Source of the DNA: Cordylochernes scorpioides
Lineage: Eukaryota; Arthropoda; Arachnida; Pseudoscorpiones; Chernetidae
Length of the DNA: 64,000 nucleotides
Direction of reading: 5' to 3'
NCBI GenBank assembly: GCA_030710605.1
Contig: CP092876.1
Coordinates: 90,520,890 to 90,584,889, forward strand
The position numbers and the translations under genes were made by a program. The notes under the pieces were generated by a model that was given only the letters and a program-made list of their open reading frames with translations, was not told the DNA's origin and searched no databases. Below are positions 54,612-64,000 of this stretch, piece by piece; positions within the stretch are counted from its first letter, which is position 1, and each line of letters opens with the position of its first letter.

Positions 54612-56091
54612 GTAGACCCATATAAGTCGACAGTGGACAGTGGACAAAGGACTATGGACGAAGACGGGGAACGCTACGTAGACGCTTCTGAGGTGCCCGC
54701 CACTTACATCCAGCCCAGCGTGACACCTTGGTAGACTGACTGACCAAGGCCCTCAAAGAAGTGACGGCTCCACGTGCCTATGCCTTCCTATGGCACCTAT
54801 CCACAGAACACTTCTTCGGGCAATGGAAGCCGTCCGGAACGACATCATGTACAGGTCTGCGAAGCTCCACGAGCTTCTCAAAGGTGAGCCCCTGTCGCTA
54901 ATTCAATGAGCTCAACTCGGCCTCCCGATCCTATTACCAGAACAATCATTTTATTTCTTTTATATTATTATATTTTCTTTTATTTTTTTCATATCATTTT
55001 ATTTGCTTTATTTTATATCTGATTATCATTGTGTGTTTTACTACTTTTACACAATTTTAACCCCAGTGCGAAATATTTTTCTGAATTAGAATGCCATCGT
55101 TTAATGTTACTTTTATCTTTATTACAATCATCATCGTCAATGCCATCCATTTTTAAAATCAATCAAGCTATCACCCTTTTTATATTTGTATGCTATATTT
55201 CTTTGTTTTATTTTTCTTTACCTCAACCACTCAGCCATTATAAACTATCCAAACCCCACCATTATTATAAACATTTTATGTTACTTTTATCATTAGTCAT
55301 TATATCTTAGAATATTCAACCATCAGCAATCATTTCAATTATTACTATTCGAGTATTTTTTCATCTCTGTCATCATATATAGATTTTGAAACTTTAGAAA
55401 TTAAAGCTTTTTGAACATCATTTGAGTATATTTCAACAGTATAATATTTTTATTACCTTAAGATCGTCTTATTTACTATATCATTGTTATTATTAGCTTA
55501 TTATTTTTATTTCATATTGACGTCTATTTCTATCTCCCAAACTTATATTCCTATATCACTCACTCAGACCTCCTTAACCCACTTCCTCTCAACCTCATAG
55601 TCTCCCATAGGGTTCCTGTTGCCAACCTTTTTTTTTATTAATTCATCTATTGGACCATCCTTCCTCGGTATACAATTCCCGATAGCGAGTTCAGGAAATC
55701 CATAGATTCTTTTTTTTTTATCCATCACCCGACAACATCATTCATTATAATCTATATATATAAAATTGAATGTCTGTCTGTTTGTTTGTACTCTATAGAT
55801 TCAAAAACCATACATCCAATCGCAGTGAAATTTTGGGATATTATTAGGTATATCACCGGGAAGGTTTTTGAAAAATAATTTCATGAATATCTTGAATATC
55901 CTTAGGGTTACTTTCAGATTTGTAGATTTAACTCGCAAGCAGCGCCCCCATTGTGACGATGTTAACAAGTTTTCTTATCACTAAGTTTGTTATATTAAAT
56001 ATTATTTATCAAAAGTAAGATTATCTCAGGATGACACGGCAATGTGACACGGGAAAAAATGTTCACTAGATAAAACTATGATTTTCTATAT

Positions 56092-57605
56092 GATATAAAA
56101 AGCCAACAATGAAGAGTGAATGTAATATAAAAAGCCAACAATGAAGAATGAATGTAAGATAAAAAGCCAACAATGAATAGTAAATGTAATATAAAAAGCC
56201 AACAATGAAGAATGAATGTAAGATAAAAAGCCAACAATGAAGAGTAAATATAATATAAAAAGCCAACAATGAAGAATGAATGTAAGATAAAAAGCCAACA
56301 ATGAAGAATGAATGTAAGATAAAAAGCCAACAATGAATAGTAAATGTAATATAAAAAGCCAACAATGAAGAATGAATGTAAGATAAAAAGCCAACAATGA
56401 AGAGTAAATATAATATAAAAAGCCAACAATGAAGAATGAATGTAAGATAAAAAGCCAACAATGAAGAGTAAATATAATATAAAAAGCCAACAATGAAGAG
56501 TGAATGTAAGATAAAAAGCCAACAATGAAGAGTAAATGTAATATAAAAGCCAACAGAGTGAATATAAGATAAAAAGCCAACAATGAAGAGTGAATGTAAT
56601 ATAAAAAGCCAACAATGAAGAATGAATGTAAGATAAAAAGCCAACAATGAAGAGTGAATGTAATATAAAAAGCCAACAATGAAGAATGAATGTAAGATGA
56701 AAAGCCAACAATGAAGAGTGAATGTAATATAAAAAGCCAACAATGAAGAATGAATGTAAGATAAAAAGCCAACAATGAAGAGTGAATGTAATATAAAAAG
56801 CCAACAATGAAGAATGAATGTAAGATGAAAAGCCAACAATGAAGAGTGAATATAAGATAAAAATCCAACAATGAAGAGTAAATGTAATATAAAAAGCCAA
56901 CAATGAAGAATGAATGTAGATAGAAAGCCAACAAAGAAGAGTAAATATAATATAAAAAGCCAACAATGAAGAGTGAATGTAAGATAAAAAGCCAACAATG
57001 AAGAGTAAATGTAATATAAAAAGCCAACAGAGGGAATGTAAGATAAAAAGCCAACGATGAAGAGTGAATGTAATATAAAAAGCCAACAATGAAGAATGAA
57101 TGTAAGATAAAAACCAACAATGAAGAGTTAATGTAATATAAAAAGCCAACAATGAAGAATGAATGTAAGATAAAAAGCCAACAATGAAGAGTGAATGTAA
57201 TATAAAAAGCCAACAATGAAGAATGAATGTAAGATAAAAAGCCAACAATGAAGAGTGAATGTAATATAAAAAGCCAACAATGAAGAATGAATGTAAGATA
57301 AAAAGCCAACAATGAAGAGTGATTGTAAGATAAAAAGCCAACAATGAAGAGTAAATGTAATATAAAAAGCCAACAATGAAGAATGAATGTAAGATAAAAA
57401 GCCAACAATGAAGAGTAAATATAATATAAAAAGCCAACAATGAAGAGTGAATGTAAGATAAAAAGCCAACAATGAAGATTAATGTAATATAAAAAGCCAA
57501 CAGAGTGAATGTAAGATAAAAAGCCAACAATGAAGAGTGAATGTAATATAAAAAGCCAACAATGAGGAATGAATGTAAGATAAAAAGCCAACAATGAAGA
57601 GTAAA
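56092..57605. repeat. 32-bp minisatellite, about 47 units
   Basis: On the plus strand units read like AAAAAGCCAACAATGAAGAA plus TGAATGTAAGAT, with alternating AATATAAT and GTAAGAT variants. The array is about twice as long as the one at 29908-30634. Long minus-strand open frames (up to 502 codons) are artefacts of a stop-free 32-bp unit. Confidence 0.95.
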
Positions 57606-57840
57606 TCTCTATATATATATAAAAGTCAATTTCTGTCTGTCTGTCTCTTTCGCGATAAACTCAAAAACTACTGAACCAATTGGTACCAAATTTTGCATGT
57701 CGCTTTTTATAAACCTGAGGAAAATTTTCGGCTGCATTTTAATTAGTATTTTTGGCTATTTCTTTTTTTTCATTTGAAGAACTTTTTTTACGCGGACTAA
57801 TCCGGAATGGAATGAATACCTAAATATGGCCATTTTTTAA

Positions 57841-57911
57841 CCATCGGTGGTTCAGTGGTAGAATGCTCGCCTGCCACGCGGGCGGCCCGGGTTCGATTCC
57901 CGGCCGATGCA
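57841..57911 (+). tRNA. tRNA-Gly(GCC) inside a Helitron
   Basis: The 71-nt sequence has D-arm, anticodon loop CTGCCAC, T-arm GGTTCGATTCC and a T9 terminator just after. The first base is C where the other copy has G, so the first acceptor pair is a C-C mismatch. The anticodon stem is fully paired, unlike copy 29595-29665. Internal A and B boxes look intact, so transcription is plausible. Confidence 0.8.
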
Positions 57912-58707
57912 TTTTTTTTTTACAATTTTTAAAACTCATTTATATTATCTTATATATATATAATTGAATGTGTGTCTGTCTGTCTGTACTCTATAGATTC
58001 AAAAACCATACATCCAATCGCCGTGAAAATTTGGGATATTATTAGGTATATCACCGGGAAGGTTTTTGAAAAATAATTTCATGAATATCTTGAATATCCT
58101 TAGAGTTATTTGCAGATTTGTAGATTTAACTCGCAAGCAGCGCCCCCATTGTGACGATGATAACAAGTTTTCTTATCACTAAGTTTGTTATCTTAAATAT
58201 TATTTATCAAAAGTAAGATTATCTCAGGATGACACGGCAATTTATTTGCGACAAGAATAATGATACAATTCCAATGCAAAGATACTATTCCTTTAACTTC
58301 CACTTACCGAGGGAACCAATTAATATTGATTTTATTCAACTTATCGAGTATTTCTCAAGGGACCGGGAAAAAATGTTCACTAGATAAAACTATGATTTTC
58401 TAATGTAGAAAATTAGGAAAGACAAAATTCAGGATGACAAGACACACAGGGACCGGGAAAAAATGTTCACTTTATCGAGAGATTCAAATTTACGAGTTTC
58501 AAATTATCAAAACGTATCTTTTTTATTTTTTAATAAGTTTTTAGAGAATTGTTTTAACAAATGTTCGCTAGACAAACCTTTACTCGGGTGAAACCCCGGG
58601 CGAAGCCGAGTACGTTTTATAAGTTTAAAGAGAATTGTTTTAACAAATGTTCGTTAGACAAACATTCACTCGGGTAAAACCCGGGCGAAGCCGGGCACAT
58701 CCGCTAG

Positions 58708-60932
58708 TTTTAATTATAATTTATCAGCAGCCTTTCCACAAGCCACACCAGCACATCGCACAACAATCTTACACATTCAACAATGTCTGGTTATTCAATC
58801 ATCAATGGTAACAGTACCCTTTACCTTCTACAATCCTCACCCTTCTAGTCAAGAGTCTCTTGTTCGCAAAACAAATTTTATTTATTTTTAAATTTTTGAT
58901 TCAACCAGCTGGCTCAACCTTCCTCGCTGTACACTTCCCAATAGCGAGCTCAGGCGACCAGTTCGAGTTTTTTTTTTCTCAACGTTCGGATCATCATTAC
59001 AACCATCATTTTTACCATTTTATTATTATTTTTTTTTCATTTTCATCCGAGCTCAATCATCATTGCAACAGAGCAACTCTTGACTCCACCTTTCCCATTC
59101 CTCCACTTTCAACTTACTTACCACCCCCGTCTGATCTAATGTTGATTATGGAACGTCTTGGGAGTTCGGTCAAGGAAAACAATACCTCACTTTCACAGGC
59201 AGGTATTGCATTGCCGAACGTCATTGAAAAAATCAACTCAAACTTCCTCTCTTTTAACCACTGCGTCACTCTGAACCTTCAGATATCCATTATAAGTTGT
59301 AACATTTTACTACTTTTGATAAGGTTGTTTTCCTTTTTCTATCTCTCAACATGTGAGACGCCTCTGAAATTATAATTATATATATAAAAAACCATAATGG
59401 CATTTCAATTTATTTACCACTTTTGACTTTTCCAAACATCGTCTAATTTGCGTTTATAAGCATTGCATCACGTGGGGAACACACTAACCTAAATACTCAC
59501 TATATTTTTAAATCTTATTCATTTATATTTTCACGATCCTTGATGTGTGCTATTTTATATTGTAGATTCAATCCATATATTTTTAAATATTTTTTTTTAC
59601 ATTATGATAATTCTTTTCCTTCCATCCCTAAACAGCTAAACCATTAGGAACCTATAAAACATCATCTGAAACCTTATATTCTTTGACATCATTTGTTTTA
59701 TTTTCCATTGCCTACGTCTAAGATAATTTAACTTTAAAAAATTTGTTTTAACAGTGACGCCTTTCTACCAACTGTCCCTTCTCATATCTTGATCCTACCA
59801 ACTCTGCCTTCTATACTTCTCTCGTCTCTTAATCCTTTTCCTTAGGCCTTCTATGCCTTCGTTCTAACCACCCCTCGTTCTTCGCAGAGTTCCTGTTCGC
59901 CGACTTTTTTTTAATTGATTTGCCCCAGTGGACTACTCCTTCCTCGCCATCCCATCCTGATGGTGTATTCAGGAAAATCCATGGCTTATTTATATATATT
60001 TTTTATTTACACCCAGGTCACTGTCCCAGCATTCTTCATTTCATTCTTTTTTCCTCAAACCCGGGTTCAATCGATCAATGGCCACAGTCGAACCCTGTTT
60101 TGACATTCTACCTCGATCCTCTAACCTCTTCAACGGTTCCTGAGACTCCTGCTCGTCAACAATTTTTTTTTTGTAATGATTCATTGACCTGGTACACTCT
60201 TCCACCCCATGTTAACTCCAAAAGGAGAGCTTGGGTAATCAGCGAGATTTTTTTTTTCTCACGCTCGACCCATCCCTATCATCAGCATGATGCGCCCACT
60301 CATTTTTCTTTTATTTTTTAACTGGTCGAACTCAATCACCGACAGCAGCGCAGCTCTTGAGCCTCCATCTCTTTTTAACCTCTCTCAGCAGCTTTTCTTT
60401 TCCATATTCTCTCAATACATACCTCTCCTTCGATCTTCACGCCTTTTGCCCATCTGATCTAATGCTACTTACAGGGCATCTTGAGATTGTTGAACCCTGA
60501 AAACAATACTTCGCTTCTAAGCTCGTATTGCAGGGCAGGACTCCTGAGATGTCCTTTGCAGAAACCAATTCAGACCCTCTTCCTTTACCCTTCACTGCGT
60601 CACTGCCTAACTTATTGCTTATGTCAATTTTCTTTTATATTTTATATTACTTTTATCATCTCTACTTCTCCTCGTATCCTTCTCCAAATATTTTCCCTCG
60701 CTATTGTGTGTGCTTACTTTAAATGTATCCTTCCTATGTACTCCTTATATATATATTTTTTGTAGTTTTATAATATTATATCAGTGGGTGACCACTACTC
60801 CCCTTTATCTTTATTTTTATTCTAGAAACTAATTTGTGCCCCAAATTATTTAAAATTTAATAGGTTTGCTAGCTTTTCGCTCCATTTTTTTTTCACTCCC
60901 CTAATCAAAGCTTTCTCACCGGGGGCACATTC
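58708..60932. repeat. Pyrimidine-rich repeated modules, no gene
   Basis: Blocks near 58900-59230, 59880-59980 and 60200-60540 share motifs such as CTTCCTCGC, GCGAG...TTTTTTTTTCTCA, CTGATCTAATG and GAAAACAATAC. They look like an old tandem of about 1.3 kb. A sequence at 58725-58785 (CCTTTCCACAAGCCACACCA) recurs at 63645-63690. Short open frames here are not convincing. Confidence 0.5.
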
Positions 60933-61381
60933 TATCGTAATTTAAACAATGTGATATGTAAGTAATAAAATATGACGTCTTTTCTAGTCGTCTCTAAGTG
61001 ACACCAGCTTGCCACTGGACACCTGGGGGATCCAGAGAGGGAAAGAAGGGGCGTTGGTCCAGATGTTGACAGTTAGTTAGGTTATGGTGGATATTTCCGG
61101 ACAGCCCCGCTCAGTTCTAGGCAGTTGTCATCTCACGGCGGCCCTCGTGGCTGCCGTTTTAGCTCTTCTCTGCTGCCACGGCTTCATGCAGGACGCCAAG
61201 CTTTCTTCAGTTAATCCTCAACTTTCCCCCTGGTCCTGGTGCCACGTGAGGCGTACTAGGAGAGCGTTTTTGATCCCAAACTTTGTCCTTACTGTCCCGT
61301 GCGGACTTCCCACTCTGCACGCCTTGCCACTCAACCCCGACTGCTTCCAACTCACTTGTTGTCTTACCCGGGTTTACGACA
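60933..61381. repeat. Terminal direct repeat, right copy
   Basis: The copy matches 54161-54611 over its full length, with scattered substitutions. Confidence 0.85.
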
Positions 61382-61492
61382 TATATATAATTTGAAATAA
61401 AAAGTCCTAGATATATAAAATGTGACGTTGAATCTTTACTTACACAAAACTCTCTTCAAAGTAAACTGCTCTGGTTCCCCTTCCTCTCTAAT

Positions 61493-61880
61493 ATGGCTTT
61501 TCCACATTATATTCTCTCTTATACTGGCCTCTCCACATTTTATTCTCTCTTATACTCACTTCTCCACATTTTATTCTCTCTTCTATTGACTTCTCCACAT
61601 TTTACTCACAGTTATTCAAATAACTCTCCACATTTTACTCTTTCCACTGGCTTCTTCACATTTAACTTCTATTTTACTGGCTTCTCCACCTTCAACTCTC
61701 AGGTATTCTACTTAATTCTATATATTTTACTCTCTCCATTACCGACTTCTCTACATTTTCCTTCATTAATTCAACTGGCTTCTCCAAATTTTCCTCTCAG
61801 TTCTTTCAATTGGCTTTTCCACATATTCTCCTCTCTTCTACTTGTTCCACTACATTCTACTCTCAGTTCTTCTCTAACTC
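61493..61880. repeat. Degenerate ~32-bp tandem repeat
   Basis: Units of the form CTTCTCCACATTTTATTCTC repeat about twelve times with variation. The sequence is unrelated to the Helitron minisatellite despite the similar period. Confidence 0.75.
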
Positions 61881-62263
61881 AGGTGTCAATTAATGGCTAC
61901 AAAAATATCCTGTATTATACTGACGTGTAATATAGAGAGGTTGTAAGTAAGTAAATGCTCGATATGTTCCAGGAGAGATGGTGAAAACACAAACAAAGCT
62001 TTTATTGAGACCCCGGTTTGTTACTGATTATCCTCTCTTATTGCCAGCTTGTAACGATATCCCCATAATGATCAATCACGATTATCTAGTAGAGGAGTTA
62101 ACGATAAATCTCAGTTATTTTTCCTAATTACTGTTTTTGTAAAGTTGAAAGGATATCAAGAACTATAAAATTCTCTCACTACTATTTCCTTATAGTTTAT
62201 ATATCACTTTTTATCATCACATCACTTTTATGAGGATTTTGTTATGTTATATTTTAAATGAAA
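61881..62263. other. AT-rich stretch, no gene recognised
   Basis: No exon, RNA or repeat with clear limits is seen. Confidence 0.5.
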
Positions 62264-63112
62264 TCTATATACAGTACATATAAAATTGAATGTCTGTATG
62301 TCTGTATTTTTGTACTCTATAGATTCAAAAACCATACATCCAATCGCCGTGAAATTTTGGGATATTATTAGGTATATCCCCGGGAAGGTTTTTGAAAAAT
62401 AATTTCTTGAATATCTTGAATATCCTTAGAGTTATTTGCAGATTTGTAGATTTAACTCGCAAGCAGCGCCCCCATTGCGACGGAAATAACGAGTTTTATA
62501 ACTATAAGTTTGATTACCAACAAGGTTTTTTATCTATAAGTTTTATTATCACTAAGTTTATTATCTTAAATAATGTCAAAAGTAAGATTTTCTACCTATT
62601 AATTGCGCACAAGTCAAAGTTAGTTTTATCCTTTATCTACAACATATATATTGGGAGAATAGATAAAATGATGATTTTGTAATGTAGAAAATTAGGAAAG
62701 ACAAAATTCAGGATGACACAGCAATTTATTTGAGACAAGAATTATCTATATATATATATAAAATTGGATGTCTGTCTTAATGTTTGTACTCTAATAATTA
62801 TTATTTTTTTACATATGTTATATTCAAATGACATTTATGTAGGGATAATTTTATTGTTAATTTTCATTTTGATGTATTGTATACATTTGATCATTAATAA
62901 ATTATTATTTAGGTATTAAAACTGCCTTTTTGTTCAAAGACAGCAACGTTTGAACGGGTACAGCTAGGTGGAGCAGATAATCAAACATAAAGTTATCTTG
63001 ACAAGTATAGATTCAGTAGGGATTGGATGTTTTCTAGAATTGTTTTAACAAATGTTCGTTAGACAAACCTTTACTCGGATAAAAACCGGGCGAAGCCGGG
63101 TACATCCGCTAG
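62264..63112 (+). mobile_element. Helitron with nested second 5' end
   Basis: The 5' end TCTATATACAGTACATATAAA lies after A263, with the typical TGTCTG repeats and internal block (GCAAGCAGCGCCCCCATTG). A second 5' end occurs at 62745. The 3' end is an ACCGGGCGAAGCCGGG hairpin and CTAG at 63109-63112 before T. No coding region is present. Confidence 0.75.
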
Positions 63113-63359
63113 TATTATATATTTCTATTCTCTCATGAAATGAAAATTTACTATGTTCTTAGTATGAGGCAAAGCGTCCTATCTACACTAATGGACAAAA
63201 CATGAGAATTTGTTTTTCAGCATGTATATCAGAAGGATATTTGATGAAGGATATTTAATATGCAGAGAACTTTATTGGAGACACACTAGATAACCAAGTG
63301 TGAACAATATTGCCTGTCTCTTTCAAAAAACACTTTACACTTCCTTATGCATTTTTTTC

Positions 63360-63545
63360 TATGAGTGTGTGGCGACCAGACTTTGCTTCAGCGAGCGCGA
63401 ACTGGGACAAAGTTTCAATACACATACTACGGGCAATAAAGTGGCGGCCTCACTATGTCTCGGCAAGCACGTGCTGGGAGAACTCGTCACTACGCATGCG
63501 TGGGCGTCATCCGGAACTTTCTAGCCACTGGCGTGGTAAACAAAA
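63360..63545. other. GC-richer island of unknown role
   Basis: The island contains many CpGs (GCGAGCGCGAAC, GCATGCGTGGGCG) and is unlike the AT-rich surroundings. It lies about 400 bp upstream of the secreted-protein exon and might be a promoter or first exon, or part of a repeat. Two overlapping short frames of up to 100 codons cross it; neither is recognisable. Confidence 0.35.
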
Positions 63546-63925
63546 AGGCCTGCTCCCAACTGCCGTTACTTCAACCGTTACTTCTTTTCTCTTTATATAT
63601 TTTTGGCTTTAAATAAATTAATTTAAATTATAATTTTATCAGCGGCCTTTCCACAAGCCACACCAACACATCACGCAACCATCCCACAAGTGTATAGTGA
63701 TTGAATGAAATGATTAGTATCGCTATTTTCCCCTTTTTTAGAAAAAAATTCTTGCTGATCTTACTGCGATGCATGGGGAGGACCTGGCTTTTAGTGGTGT
63801 GGTTGGTTAGACTGGTAAAATTGTGTCGAAAGGATTTACAATTTGTTTTAATTTGAGTAAATCATATCTATAAACATATTCTATTTGGACAATAAAAATT
63901 GCCCAATATTAATTTTCTGTAACAG

Positions 63926-63995
63926 ATGAACAAGCTGGTTTTTCTGGCTCTCTCTTTCTTTGCTGTCCTCTTTTGCGCTTCTATAACTGGAGGAG
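63926..63995 (+). CDS. First coding exon of a putative secreted protein
   Basis: A splice acceptor (TTTTCTGTAACAG) is followed at once by ATG and codons for MNKLVFLALSFFAVLFCASI, a textbook signal peptide: Lys at position 3, a 15-residue hydrophobic core and a small-residue cleavage region. The frame then meets a TGA in the last three bases, but GGA|GTATGA just before it can serve as a donor, so the gene probably continues beyond the window. The mature protein is not visible and no function is assigned. Confidence 0.5.
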
Positions 63996-64000
63996 TATGA

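Larger units (their letters stand above)
55751..58707 (+). mobile_element. Composite Helitron with tRNA-Gly and minisatellite, copy 2
   Basis: The element starts TCTATATATATAAAATTG after A55750 and ends with a CCCGGGCGAAGCCGGG hairpin and CTAG at 58704-58707 before T. Further 5'-like ends occur at 57606 and 57948, and two 3' hairpins (near 58600 and 58680). Order: outer 5' end, minisatellite, second 5' end, tRNA-Gly, third 5' end, 3' end. This is identical to the inverted copy at 28988-30991. The 0.95-kb length difference lies mainly in the minisatellite. Confidence 0.85.
54161..61381. mobile_element. Large non-coding LTR-like element
   Basis: Direct repeats of about 450 bp at 54161-54611 and 60933-61381 start TATCGTAA and end TTTACGACA, an imperfect LTR-style inverted end. 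Flanks begin with TATA on both sides. The interior contains no recognisable gag or pol, but has a GC-rich segment (54612-54920), pyrimidine-rich repeats and a nested Helitron. No clear primer-binding site or purine tract was found in either orientation. Confidence 0.5.

Noticed and set aside
56066-57594. Minus-strand open frames of up to 502 codons
   Set aside because: Same minisatellite in the inverted copy; openness follows from the unit sequence.
58860-59375. 171-codon frame in pyrimidine-rich DNA
   Set aside because: Low-complexity Phe/Ser-rich reading that is not kept in the related module at 60200-60540.
61084-61395. 103-codon frame in the right terminal direct repeat
   Set aside because: It is broken in the left copy of the repeat and resembles no known family, so it is most likely chance openness in a GC-rich LTR.

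Overview
This is an AT-rich eukaryotic window, almost certainly from an arthropod and probably from an arachnid such as a spider. The arthropod call rests on spliced insulin-type genes, a TATA plus TCAGT core promoter, and the crowd of Helitron, mariner, R1/Jockey-like LINE and gypsy elements. The narrower arachnid call is an inference from how familiar those transposase and pol sequences look. No bacterial-type gene is present. Non-repetitive host genes occupy only a small part of the window.

The host content is an insulin-like peptide cluster on a segmental duplication. Paralogue 1 (minus, exons at 6351-6365, 4974-5127 and 2740-2915) and paralogue 2 (minus, 40951-40965, 38897-39050 and 36675-36850) are both open. 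They share three exons, a phase-0 intron after codon 5, the family-typical phase-1 intron in the C-peptide, dibasic processing sites, and a TATA box 31 bp upstream of a TCAGT initiator with a 5' UTR of only about 7 nt. A third paralogue is broken and partly inverted. Its intron 2 lies at 7366-7456, 11966-12970 and 14138-14547, its 5' flank at 14548-15036, and an inverted block with promoter, exon 1 and intron 1 at about 20577-22440. There it runs into a 5'-truncated gypsy element. The duplication units are colinear over about 1-6806 and 35414-41405, which provides several empty sites for dating insertions.

Mobile elements fill the rest. (i) Helitrons with A|TC...CTAG|T ends lie at 465-1968, 7457-11965, 28988-30991 (minus), 46000-46884 (minus), 47111-51975, 55751-58707 and 62264-63112. 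Two of them form a composite that carries a tRNA-Gly(GCC) sequence and a 32-bp minisatellite, and a third carries two tRNA-derived sequences. (ii) A complete LINE with two intact ORFs and a 9-bp target duplication lies at 15122-19793, inserted into an older relative. (iii) Gypsy-type elements lie at 22440-26500 (5' truncated), 28171-35413 (two LTRs, split by a Helitron), 42618-44576 (minus, gag-pro only, with a textbook -1 frameshift heptamer) and 47346-51725 (minus, nested in a Helitron with a 5-bp TSD). (iv) A mariner lies at 41406-42617, and an older mariner is split by the gypsy element at 28171. (v) Two foldback elements and a 7.2-kb mostly non-coding LTR-like element (54161-61381) complete the set.

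The last 75 bases hold what looks like the first coding exon of a secreted protein. A lone 116-bp open exon candidate lies at 27276-27391. The observations I would follow first are the tRNA-Gly/minisatellite Helitron composite, the insulin cluster with its extra A-chain residue and very short leader, and the gag-pro frameshift site.
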